Shown one piece after another: positions 1 through 6,183 of a stretch of DNA of 6,876 nucleotides. The stretch is from Pseudofrankia asymbiotica (GTDB taxonomy: Bacteria > Actinomycetota > Actinomycetes > Frankiales > Frankiaceae). Numbering within the stretch: position 1 is the first letter of the stretch; each line of letters opens with the position of its first letter. The notes beneath the pieces were generated by a model. The model was given only the letters and a program-made list of their open reading frames with translations, had not been told where the DNA came from and did not search any database. The position numbers were made by a program, and so were the translations under genes. Location of the stretch: the NCBI RefSeq assembly GCF_001983105.1, contig NZ_MOMC01000147.1, forward strand, positions 727-7,602, in the 5' to 3' direction.

Positions 1-1301
1 CCGACTGGATCGTCTGGCAGCTCACCGGGACGGAGACCCGCAACGCCTGCGCCGCCGGGTACAAGGGCATCTTCCAGGACGGGGCCTACCCGAGCCGTGA
101 CTTCTTCGCCGCGCTCAACCCCGCGTTCGCCGACTACGCGGACACGCGCCTGTCGACCGCCCTGCTCCCGCTCGGCGCCCCGGCCGGGTGCCTGACGGCC
201 CGCGCCGCCGAGTGGACCGGCCTACCGGCCGGCACGGTCGTCGCGGCCGGCAACGTGGACGCCCACGTCAGCGCTCCCGCGGTCGGGGTCACCGAGCCCG
301 GGCACATGCTCGCGGTGATGGGCACGTCCACCTGCCACGTCATGTCCGCCGACGCGCTCGCCGAGGTCCCCGGCATGTGCGGCGTCGTCGACGGCGGCAT
401 CATCGCGGGCCGCTTCGGCTACGAGGCCGGCCAGTCCGGCGTCGGCGACATCTTCGCCTGGTGGGCCGAGCACCACGTACCCGACTCCTACCGCCACGCG
501 GCGCGGGCCGCCGGGGTGTCGCTGCACCAGCACCTCACCGCGCTGACCGCGGGCGACCCGGTCGGCGCCCACGGGCTGCTCGCCCTGGACTGGATGAACG
601 GCAACCGATCCGTCCTCGTCGACCACACCCTGTCCGGCGTGGTCGTCGGCCAGACGCTCGCGACCCGCCCCGAACACGTCTACCGCGCGCTGCTGGAGGC
701 CACCGCGTTCGGCACCCGGCGCATCTTCGACGCCTTCCGCGACTCCGGCGTGCCCGTCCGGGAGTTCTACGCCGCCGGCGGCCTGATCCAGAACTCCACC
801 CTCATGCGGCTCTACGCGGACGTCCTCGGCTACCCCATCCACACCGCCGCGACCAGCCAGGCCCCGGCGCTCGGCTCCGCCATCCACGCCGCGGTCGCCG
901 CCGGCGCCTACCCGGACGTGCCCGCCGCCGCGGTCGCCATGAGCCGGGTGGACCGCGACGCCTACCTCCCGAACCCGGCCCGGCACGCCGCCTACACCCG
1001 TGTCTACGACGAGTACCTCGCGCTGCACGACTACTTCGGCGGCACCGGCGCCGGGACGGGCGGTGTGCTGCACCGCCTGCGTGCCCTGCGCGACGAGGCC
1101 CTGCGCGGCCTCGCCGGGCCGGCGGACGATCGGGCGTTCCCCGATCCGACGTGCCCCGGCCCGGCACCGCCCGCGCACACGGTTCCGACGGCGGCGGCCG
1201 GCCCACACCCGACCAGTCCAACCAACCCGACCGGCCCAACCAACCCGACCGGCCCAACCAACCCGACCGGCCCGACCGACCCGACCGGAGACCCACGATG
1301 A
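1..1301 (+). CDS. araB: Ribulokinase, C-terminal part (5' end outside window)
   Basis: Phosphorylates L-ribulose with ATP to L-ribulose 5-phosphate, the second step of cytoplasmic L-arabinose breakdown. The frame is open from base 3 and shows 432 residues; ribulokinases are usually about 550-570, so the N-terminal FGGY lobe is missing. The match to the E. coli family pattern is good: an opening DWIVWQLTGT block, GNVDAHV with the catalytic-base Asp at visible residue 86, the ATP-site GTSTCHVM, the block YEAGQSGVGDIFAWW, a DWMNGNR block, and the C-terminal AGGLIQNS and ALGSAIHAAVAAG motifs. The conserved core ends near base 1120. After it comes a tail of about 60 residues, rich in Pro, Thr and Gly, that is not part of the enzyme fold and contains three PTNPTG units and one variant. 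The stop overlaps the araD start by 4 bp (ATGA), so the two are one operon. Family call is firm; the role of the tail is unknown. Confidence 0.93.
   Translation, partial: DWIVWQLTGTETRNACAAGYKGIFQDGAYPSRDFFAALNPAFADYADTRLSTALLPLGAPAGCLTARAAEWTGLPAGTVVAAGNVDAHVSAPAVGVTEPGHMLAVMGTSTCHVMSADALAEVPGMCGVVDGGIIAGRFGYEAGQSGVGDIFAWWAEHHVPDSYRHAARAAGVSLHQHLTALTAGDPVGAHGLLALDWMNGNRSVLVDHTLSGVVVGQTLATRPEHVYRALLEATAFGTRRIFDAFRDSGVPVREFYAAGGLIQNSTLMRLYADVLGYPIHTAATSQAPALGSAIHAAVAAGAYPDVPAAAVAMSRVDRDAYLPNPARHAAYTRVYDEYLALHDYFGGTGAGTGGVLHRLRALRDEALRGLAGPADDRAFPDPTCPGPAPPAHTVPTAAAGPHPTSPTNPTGPTNPTGPTNPTGPTDPTGDPR
1218..1289 (+). repeat. 18-bp in-frame tandem repeat at the araB 3' end
   Basis: Three perfect copies of an 18-bp unit (1218-1235, 1236-1253, 1254-1271; codons cca acc aac ccg acc ggc, coding PTNPTG) are followed by a variant copy at 1272-1289 coding PTDPTG. 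Because the unit is a multiple of three, gain or loss of copies would lengthen or shorten the AraB tail without a frameshift. The GGAG at 1287-1290, a plausible ribosome binding site for araD with a 7-nt spacer, sits at the edge of the last copy. Confidence 0.92.
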
Positions 1302-1825
1302 CCGACCAGGCGTCCTGGCCCGACGTCGACGAGGCGCGTGCCCAGCTCGTCGACCTGCACCTGTCCCTCGTCGACAACGGCCTCGTCGCCTGGACCTCCG
1401 GCAACGTCTCGGCCCGCGCCCGCGACGGGCACGGCCAGGAGGTTTTCGTGATCAAACCTTCCGGGGTCGACTACGCCGAGCTGACGGCGCAGCGGATGGT
1501 CGTCTGCGACCTGGACGGCGCCGTGGTGGCGGGCGGCCTCAGCCCGTCCAGCGACACCGCCGCGCACGCCTACGTCTACCGGCACCGCCCGGACGTCGGC
1601 GGCGTCGTGCACACCCACTCCCCCTACGCGTGCGCCTGGGCCGCCCGTCACGAACCCATCCCGTGCGTGCTGTCCGCGATGGCCGACGCGCCAGAGCCGC
1701 TGAACAACCGGCCGGCCGGCCGGTCCGGCCTCAGCGGGCGTGGCCCGTTCGGCCCGCTCAGGTGTCGCGCCGACGGGCGAGCAGGAGCCCGGCGCCGAGG
1801 GCCAGGGCCGCGTAGACCGCGGTGA
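1298..1825 (+). pseudogene. araD: Truncated L-ribulose-5-phosphate 4-epimerase
   Basis: AraD converts L-ribulose 5-phosphate to D-xylulose 5-phosphate, a zinc-dependent class II aldolase-like reaction. The start is ATG 1298, overlapping the araB stop, with GGAG at 1287-1290. Residues 1-130 look like a normal N-terminal half: TSGNVSAR, VFVIKPSGVDY, the PSSDTAAHAYVYR block, and HTHS carrying two zinc-ligand histidines near residue 106. Homology stops at about base 1687, just after VLSAMAD. The remaining 45 codons are arginine-, proline- and glycine-rich and mostly lie antisense to the permease gene. The frame totals 175 codons against about 230 for the family. The third zinc His and the C-terminal catalytic Tyr known from E. 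coli AraD are absent, so the product should be inactive. The lack of a following araA supports a rearrangement or a misjoined assembly. The identity of the N-terminal half is secure. Confidence 0.88.
1708..1762. terminator. Possible GC-rich hairpins between convergent araD remnant and permease
   Basis: Two structures lie where the + strand araD remnant meets the 3' end of the - strand permease. One is (CCGG)x4 at 1708-1723, a 16-bp perfect self-complementary run. The other is an inverted repeat with arms at 1729-1739 and 1752-1762, with one mismatch and a 12-nt loop; its right arm covers the permease stop. Neither is followed by a T-run, which is common for actinobacterial terminators but makes the call weak. 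Confidence 0.35.
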
Positions 1826-2555
1826 CGGCGAGGCCGTGCCAGGGGCCGGCGTAGTAGTCGGGGCGTTCGACGGTGTGCTGGACGGAGAAGCCGGCGAACG
1901 GCGTCCAGCGCTGGGCGAACCGCTGGACGTCCTCGCCACCGCCGATCAGGCCGGGCAGGAGGACCGTGGCGGCTACCAGCGGGATCGCGATGGAGGCACG
2001 CCGCACGATCGTGGCGACGCCGAGCGCGTAGAGGGCGACCACGGCGATCAGCAGCCCGGTGCCGACGATCGCCCGCAGCGGCGGCCCGCTGAGCAGGTCG
2101 GGTTCCGGGTAGCTGGGAGCGACGTAGCCCTGACCACGCTGGAGCGGGCGGGCCACGAGATAGGAGCCCCAGGACGAGGCGACGCCGACGATCAGGGTGG
2201 CCGCCGCCGCGATGGACGCCTTGGCCAGGATCACCCGATGGCGACGCGGGTTGGCGGTGTAGCTGGTCGAGATCATGCCTGAGCGTTCCTCGTTGCCGAT
2301 CATGGACGCACCGACGACGGCGGCGATGATGACGCCGACCAGGACGCCGACGAGCGTGTTGGCGACGATGTCGTCGTCGCCCCGCACGCCGGGTGGGTCG
2401 GTGGAGGGGGTGTTGGCGACGACGAGCGCGGAGAACGCGACGGGGAGGACGGCGAGCAGGGCGAACGCGACACGCGTGCCGCGGCTGCCCACAGTCTTGA
2501 TCCACTCTGCCCGGGCGGCGCTGGGGCGAGGGCGCGGAACCACGGCCGAGGTCAT
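1758..2555 (-). CDS. ABC-2-type transporter permease
   Basis: Membrane subunit of an ABC exporter, paired with the ATPase encoded just upstream. The protein has 265 residues, normal for single-domain ABC-2 permeases of the drug, antibiotic or bacitracin-resistance type. A basic N-terminus (about 1-28) is followed by six hydrophobic stretches near residues 29-48, 65-86, 112-132, 160-182, 184-205 and 239-258. After the second comes a cytoplasmic segment (NEERSGMISTSY then several Arg and a Lys) that resembles the coupling region of this family. The start ATG at 2553-2555 overlaps the ATPase stop (ATGA), so translation is probably coupled; no Shine-Dalgarno is visible in front. The open frame extends further upstream, but that part is antisense shadow of the ATPase. 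The substrate cannot be read from the sequence; the adjacent sensor kinase suggests export of, or defence against, a membrane-active compound. Confidence 0.88.
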   Translation of the reverse strand: MTSAVVPRPRPSAARAEWIKTVGSRGTRVAFALLAVLPVAFSALVVANTPSTDPPGVRGDDDIVANTLVGVLVGVIIAAVVGASMIGNEERSGMISTSYTANPRRHRVILAKASIAAAATLIVGVASSWGSYLVARPLQRGQGYVAPSYPEPDLLSGPPLRAIVGTGLLIAVVALYALGVATIVRRASIAIPLVAATVLLPGLIGGGEDVQRFAQRWTPFAGFSVQHTVERPDYYAGPWHGLAVTAVYAALALGAGLLLARRRDT

Positions 2556-3340
2556 GGGCGGGCCAGCGCGGAAGACGTGACGAGGCTGAGGTAGACGTCC
2601 TCCAGGCTCGGACGGCCGCCGGGGTCGGAGCCGGAACCGAGGTCGGAGCCGGCGCCGCGCGCGCCGCCCGCCAGCAGCGAGTCGATGTCGGCGTCGGCGG
2701 CGATCCGGCCGTGGTGGATCACGACGACCCGGTCGGCGAGGCCTTCGAGCTCGCCCATCAGATGTGACGACACGAGGACGGTCCGGCCCTCGTCGCGGAG
2801 GCGGTGAACGAGGCCGCGGAACCAGACCAGGCCTTGCGGGTCGAGCCCGTTCATCGGCTCGTCGAGCATGAGGATCGGCGGGTCGCCGAGCAGGGCGACG
2901 GCGACACCGAGCCGTTGCCTCATGCCGAGTGACCATCCGCCGACCCGGCGCCGCGCGGCGGAACCGAGGCCGACCTGCTCAAGCAGCGCGTCGACGGGAG
3001 CCGGGTCGATACCGCCCGCGGCGGCCAGCCAGCGCAGGTGGGTACGGCCGGTCAGCGCGGGGTTCACCGCGGAGGCGTTCAGCATGGCGCCGATCCGGGT
3101 CAGCGGGGCGTCGAGACGCCGGTACGGCCGGCCGGCGACCAGCGCCTGGCCCGAGGTCGGGCGGGCGAGCCCGAGCGCGACACGCATCAGGGTCGTCTTG
3201 CCGGAGCCGTTCGGGCCCACGAGCGCGGTGACCGCGCCCGGGGGCACCGCGAACGACACCTCGTCGAGAGCGACGGTGGCGCCGAACCGTTTCGTCAGCG
3301 TCTCGAAGATCAGGTCAGGGCGGGGGAGATCGGATCGCAT
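2552..3340 (-). CDS. ABC transporter ATP-binding protein
   Basis: Nucleotide-binding subunit that powers the neighbouring six-helix permease at the inner face of the membrane. The 262-residue protein has every motif in order: Walker A GPNGSGKTT (from residue 42), signature WSLGMRQRL (136-144), Walker B ILMLDEP (156-162), D-loop NGLDPQ, and the switch His in VSSH (H193). The usual Q-loop Gln is not obvious: the stretch around residue 88 reads AMLNASAVNP, a form seen in BcrA-like exporters. The C-terminus has a Gly/Ser-rich linker and a SLEDVYLSLV element typical of these ATPases. I chose ATG at 3338-3340 because the fold begins 10 residues later and the longer open frame upstream runs antisense through the kinase. 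There is no Shine-Dalgarno; a TACCGT box 7 nt upstream would fit a leaderless mRNA. It is divergent from the kinase-regulator pair, a common layout for regulated exporters. Confidence 0.92.
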   Translation of the reverse strand: MRSDLPRPDLIFETLTKRFGATVALDEVSFAVPPGAVTALVGPNGSGKTTLMRVALGLARPTSGQALVAGRPYRRLDAPLTRIGAMLNASAVNPALTGRTHLRWLAAAGGIDPAPVDALLEQVGLGSAARRRVGGWSLGMRQRLGVAVALLGDPPILMLDEPMNGLDPQGLVWFRGLVHRLRDEGRTVLVSSHLMGELEGLADRVVVIHHGRIAADADIDSLLAGGARGAGSDLGSGSDPGGRPSLEDVYLSLVTSSALARP

Positions 3341-3454
3341 GGTGGGGACGGTAGGGAGGGCAAGGGGGGCGGCGAATCCCCCGCGGGAGCGGTTTCGGGC
3401 CTCCCCCACGCGAGCGATGCGGGGCCGCCGGCCGGGCGGAGACACTGGGAGGCG
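3341..3454. promoter_or_regulatory. Divergent promoter region between ABC operon and kinase-regulator operon
   Basis: This 114-bp gap must hold the start signals of both operons. On the - strand, TACCGT (bases 3348-3353) lies 7 nt before the ATPase ATG, the spacing of an actinobacterial -10 box on a leaderless transcript; no good -35 is visible. On the + strand four G-tracts (3344-3347, 3354-3356, 3358-3360, 3364-3369), with loops of 6, 1 and 3 nt, match the usual quadruplex pattern. Inverted repeats include GGGGG/CCCCC (3365-3369 with 3378-3382), the palindrome CCCGCGGG (3380-3387) and GGGAG/CTCCC (3385-3389 with 3401-3405). Any of these could bind the regulator. The GGGAGG at 3447-3452 is only 2 nt from the kinase ATG, unusually close for a ribosome binding site. 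Confidence 0.5.
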
Positions 3455-4684
3455 ATGAGCGAACGAATCCTGCCGGCGGCCGTCGACCGCCTCGAAGACC
3501 GGTTGACGCGTGCTCTGGCCACGCCGTGGCCGTGGCTCGCCGTCGCGGGAGTGCTTCTGCTCGCGGCGGCGGCGCAGGCGGGACTCGACGACCGGTTTCT
3601 GACCTCGGTCGCGATCGTCCTGCCCGTCGCGTTCGTCGTTCGCCTTCCGCGTCCGGCGGTGCTGATCGCCGTGGTCGCCGCGCTGGGGTTCTTCTTCCCC
3701 GGGGCCCCGTTGGTCCCGATCGCTGGCGGAACCGGCCTCCTGATCGTGTGCGCGGTGGCCGGCTACCGGCTCACGGCGGCCGAGATCTGTGTGATCGGCG
3801 GCCTGTTCCTCATCAACGCCGTGACACCGTTCAACGCGCCCGACCCGGGAGCGGCCAGCTACCTGCTGTTCACCGTCGTCATCGGCGCGCTTGGGTTCGG
3901 CCGACTCCTGCGAAGCCGAAGCGCGATCATCGCCGAGCGCGAGGCGCTCGGCGCCGCCCACACGTCGACCGTGCGCGAGCACCTGCTCCTGGTCGACCGC
4001 ACGGCCATCGCGCGCGAGCTGCACGACGTCGTCGCCCACCACATCTCGCACATCGCGATCCAGGCGGAGACCGCCCGGTACACGACGCCCGGCCTGCCCG
4101 AGCTCGCCGGCACCCGGCTCGCGGAGATCGGCGAGTCCGCCCGCTCGGCGCTCGCCGAGATGCGCCGCGTCCTCACGGTGATCCGCGCTCCCGGCCCGCC
4201 GCGCGCCGGCCCGCCGCGCGCCGGCCCGCCGGCGGCCGGCGCGCCAGCCGGCCAGCTCGGCCCGGCCCTCGAGCCCCGTCCCGGCCTCGGTCAGCTCGAC
4301 GCGCTGGTCGGGGCCACCCGCCGCCATGGCACGGCGGTCACCGTCACGGTGAGCGGGCTCGCGGTCCCGATCCCCGCCGACGTCGACCTCGTCGCCTACC
4401 GGGTGATCCAGGAATCCCTCACGAACGCCCGCCGCCACGCTCCCGGCGCCGACGTGGACATCGCCCTCCACCACGGCCCGGAGCTGCTCCGCCTGACGAT
4501 CCACAACGGCTCTCCGGGCGTGGCCGCGCCGACCGTTCCGACCGACCAGACCGACCAGACCGGGCTCGGCCTGCTCGGCATGCGTGAGCGGGTCGACGCC
4601 GTCGGGGGGACCCTGCGCCACGGGCGTCTCCCCGACGGCGGGTTCACGGTCGCCGCGGAGCTTCCCCTGCGACCGGACCGATGA
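3455..4684 (+). CDS. Membrane sensor histidine kinase (HisKA_3 / NarL-partner type)
   Basis: Autophosphorylates on His in response to a signal at the membrane and passes the phosphate to the regulator encoded next. It has 409 residues. Five or six hydrophobic segments lie between about residues 25 and 150, with little extracytoplasmic loop, suggesting intramembrane sensing. The dimerisation/phosphoacceptor helix reads RELHDVVAHH, with phospho-His at residue 190 followed by the DxxxH phosphatase-type motif of this family. The ATPase domain has the N-box ESLTNARRH (Asn near 324) and G-box GLGLLGMRERV (from 370). Two low-complexity insertions are odd: a Pro/Gly/Ala linker at about 247-267 made of 15-bp repeats, and a TDQTDQ duplication just before the G-box. 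ATG 3455 gives a sensible N-terminus. The stop overlaps the regulator start by 4 bp. The pairing is confident; the signal is unknown, although the divergent ABC exporter suggests envelope or antibiotic stress. Confidence 0.92.
   Translation: MSERILPAAVDRLEDRLTRALATPWPWLAVAGVLLLAAAAQAGLDDRFLTSVAIVLPVAFVVRLPRPAVLIAVVAALGFFFPGAPLVPIAGGTGLLIVCAVAGYRLTAAEICVIGGLFLINAVTPFNAPDPGAASYLLFTVVIGALGFGRLLRSRSAIIAEREALGAAHTSTVREHLLLVDRTAIARELHDVVAHHISHIAIQAETARYTTPGLPELAGTRLAEIGESARSALAEMRRVLTVIRAPGPPRAGPPRAGPPAAGAPAGQLGPALEPRPGLGQLDALVGATRRHGTAVTVTVSGLAVPIPADVDLVAYRVIQESLTNARRHAPGADVDIALHHGPELLRLTIHNGSPGVAAPTVPTDQTDQTGLGLLGMRERVDAVGGTLRHGRLPDGGFTVAAELPLRPDR
4193..4253 (+). repeat. 15-bp tandem repeat coding a Pro/Gly/Ala linker in the kinase
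   Basis: Two perfect 15-bp copies (4193-4207 and 4208-4222) are followed by a diverged copy (4223-4237) and a more degenerate one (4238-4253). They encode GPPRA, GPPRA, GPPAA and GAPAG-like units between the phosphoacceptor helix and the ATPase domain of the histidine kinase. The unit length keeps the frame, so copy number could vary and change linker length. Confidence 0.85.
4541..4558 (+). repeat. 9-bp duplication in the kinase ATPase domain
   Basis: Two adjacent identical copies of accgaccag (4541-4549 and 4550-4558) encode TDQTDQ at about residues 363-368, just before the G-box. They sit in the ATP-lid region, where loop length varies among histidine kinases. Confidence 0.8.
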
Positions 4685-5364
4685 CCGGTCCGAGGACCGC
4701 GCCGGCACCGATCCGCGTGCTGATCGTCGACGACGACGAGATCGTCCGGGCCGGTTTCTCCGCGCTGCTCGAGACCCGCGACGACCTCGTCGTCGTCGGC
4801 ACCGCCCGCGACGGGCGCGACGCCGTTCACGTCGCGCGCGTCCGCCGTCCCGACGTGGTCCTGATGGACGTCCGCATGCCCGTCGTCGACGGGATCGCCG
4901 CGACCAGGCTGATCACCGGCACGCTCTCGCCCGCGCCCCGGGTGATCGTCCTCACGACGTTCGACCTCGACGAGTACGTGTACGACGCGCTGTCGGCGGG
5001 AGCCAGTGGATTCCTGCTCAAGGACGTGCCGGCCACGACGCTGTTCGATGCCGTGCGCGTCGTCGCCCATGGCGACGCCCTCCTCACTCCTGACGTCACC
5101 CGGCGTCTCATCGACGAGTTCGCCCGCGTCCGGCCCCGCTTCCGACCCGACCGGCTCGCCCAGCTCACCACCCGGGAGGTCGACGTCCTGCGCCTGCTCG
5201 CCGCGGGCCGATCCAACCCCGAGATCGCCGCCCTGCTCCACATCAGCAACGAGACCGTCAAGACCCACGTCAGCAGCGTCCTCACCAAGCTCGAGGCCCG
5301 GGACCGCACCCAGGCCGTGATCGCCGCCTACGAGGCGGGCCTCGTGCGCCCTGGTGCCCCATGA
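4681..5364 (+). CDS. NarL/LuxR-family response regulator, partner of the upstream kinase
   Basis: DNA-binding response regulator, 227 residues, a usual length for the family. The receiver domain (about 11-128) carries the acidic pocket VDDDE (17-20), the phosphoacceptor D63 in LMDVRMPVVDG, T92 in VLTTFD and K114 in LLKD: a complete, canonical set. The LuxR-type helix-turn-helix begins near residue 161 with LTTREVDVLRLLAAG and continues through NPEIAALLHIS and ETVKTHVSSVLTKL. ATG 4681 overlaps the kinase stop as ATGA, and there is no good Shine-Dalgarno in front, which fits translational coupling. The closest functional analogues by layout are DesR/LiaR/YvfU-like regulators that control a neighbouring membrane or ABC transport operon. 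The likely target, by inference, is the 114-bp divergent region upstream of the kinase. Confidence 0.94.
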   Translation: MTGPRTAPAPIRVLIVDDDEIVRAGFSALLETRDDLVVVGTARDGRDAVHVARVRRPDVVLMDVRMPVVDGIAATRLITGTLSPAPRVIVLTTFDLDEYVYDALSAGASGFLLKDVPATTLFDAVRVVAHGDALLTPDVTRRLIDEFARVRPRFRPDRLAQLTTREVDVLRLLAAGRSNPEIAALLHISNETVKTHVSSVLTKLEARDRTQAVIAAYEAGLVRPGAP

Positions 5365-5402
5365 GCGGGGTGGCAGCAGCCGGGGTGCTCTCTGACGCGC
5401 GT

Positions 5403-5416
5403 CCCGGTACGCCGGG
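5403..5416. terminator. Possible hairpin between two convergent response-regulator genes
   Basis: CCCGG TACG CCGGG forms a 5-bp GC stem with a 4-nt loop, in the 91-bp gap between the stop of the + strand regulator (5364) and the stop of the - strand regulator (5456). It is symmetric, so it could serve both transcripts. There is no T-run on either side and the stem is short. I see nothing else clear in this gap. Confidence 0.3.
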
Positions 5417-5455
5417 CTCGAGGGCGGCGGATCTCAGGCAGGTCGGGCGGGCTGC

Positions 5456-6166
5456 TCAGCGCGTCCTGCCGGTCGGGGGCCTGGCGCGCCAGGACTGGAT
5501 GCGGTGGTGGTGGTCCGGGGCGAATCCGTGGTTGACGCCCCACAGCACGGCCTGGGAGCGGCTGGTCACGCCAATCTTGCGGTAGAGCGCGCGGATGTAG
5601 GACTTCACCGTGTTCGGGCTCAGGCAGGTGATCTCGGCGACCTCGGCGTTGTTGCGGCCCTGGGTGATCAGCGCGAGGACCTCCGCCTCCCGTTCGGTGA
5701 GGCCCTCGTTGCGGCCCGGCCAGTCCTGGCCGGCGGTGGCGCGGGAGCGCGGCGGCCGGCTCACGACCACCTCGCCCGCGTGCACGGCCTCGAGCGCGGC
5801 GACGAGCTCACGGCCGGTAAGCGTCTTCGACAGGTAGCCGTTCGCGCCCCTGGCCAGAGCGTCCTCGATCAGGTGCTGGTGGAAGGTGCAGGTATAGATG
5901 ACGACCCGGCCGCTGTGCTTGTTCGCGACGACGTCCGCGAGGTCGTCTCCGCCGGCCTCGGCCTGGGCGAAGGAGTCGTACAGCACGATGTCGACGTCCT
6001 CGACGACCGGACGGTTCGTGTCGATCTCGACGACGCGGACCCGATCCTCATAGGGCGCCAGGATGCGGGCTACGCCGGCCAGCACCACGTCATAGTCATC
6101 GACCAGCGCCACAGTGATCGGCCCGGACGCTCCGCCTGCCATAGGTAAGGACGTACCACCTGTCAT
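5456..6166 (-). CDS. Orphan LuxR-family response regulator with atypical receiver
   Basis: Predicted DNA-binding regulator of 236 residues with no kinase gene beside it. The receiver spans about 16-135: acidic pair VDDYD (D23, D24), a probable phosphoacceptor D64 in DIVLYDSFAQ, T92 or T94 in VVIYTCTF, and K114 in YLSKT. The normal DxxMPxxDG loop after the phospho-Asp is missing, replaced by DSFAQAEAGGDD. I recall this YD[ST]F form from a family of actinobacterial LuxR-type regulators. The helix-turn-helix is typical, from LTEREAEVLALITQG (about residue 151) through NNAEVAEITCLS to NTVKSYIRALYRKIGV. The C-terminus ends in an unusual HHHR plus basic tail. Two starts are possible: ATG 6166, used here, or ATG 6142 (MAGGAS), which leaves only a short lead before the fold. 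Neither has a well-spaced Shine-Dalgarno. It is head to head with another receiver protein. Target genes are unknown. Confidence 0.9.
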   Translation of the reverse strand: MTGGTSLPMAGGASGPITVALVDDYDVVLAGVARILAPYEDRVRVVEIDTNRPVVEDVDIVLYDSFAQAEAGGDDLADVVANKHSGRVVIYTCTFHQHLIEDALARGANGYLSKTLTGRELVAALEAVHAGEVVVSRPPRSRATAGQDWPGRNEGLTEREAEVLALITQGRNNAEVAEITCLSPNTVKSYIRALYRKIGVTSRSQAVLWGVNHGFAPDHHHRIQSWRARPPTGRTR

Positions 6167-6183
6167 GGGCGGGAGTTACCACC
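6154..6183. repeat. TACCACC direct repeat, 23-bp spacing
   Basis: The heptamer taccacc occurs at 6154-6160 and again at 6177-6183. A related tatcacaccccc follows at 6194-6205. On the - strand these read GGTGGTA and flank the upstream ATG (6164-6166) of the orphan regulator. The spacing of about two helical turns could suit an operator, but the elements are short. Confidence 0.45.

Noticed and set aside
222..1208. - strand 328-codon frame antisense to araB
   Set aside because: Gly/Val/Arg-rich composition typical of antisense frames in GC-rich genes, with no recognisable motif.
188..1825. Long + strand open frame upstream of and in frame with araD
   Set aside because: Its first 370 codons are an arginine-rich shadow of araB in another frame. 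Only the part from ATG 1298 is AraD-like.
1740..2282. + strand frame opposite the permease, considered as the missing AraD C-terminus
   Set aside because: It contains no AraD motif (no His-rich zinc segment or family blocks) and reads as antisense shadow.
2556..2936. N-terminal extension of the permease frame
   Set aside because: It is an arginine/proline-rich shadow of the ATPase gene on the same strand; the 4-bp overlapping ATG at 2555 fits better.
3341..4708. - strand open frame extending the ABC ATPase upstream by over 450 codons
   Set aside because: It is antisense to the histidine kinase, low in hydrophobic structure and shows no domain. The ATPase fold begins right after ATG 3340.
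5504..6148. + strand 214-codon frame antisense to the orphan regulator
   Set aside because: The opposite strand encodes a full receiver plus helix-turn-helix protein; this frame has only shadow composition.
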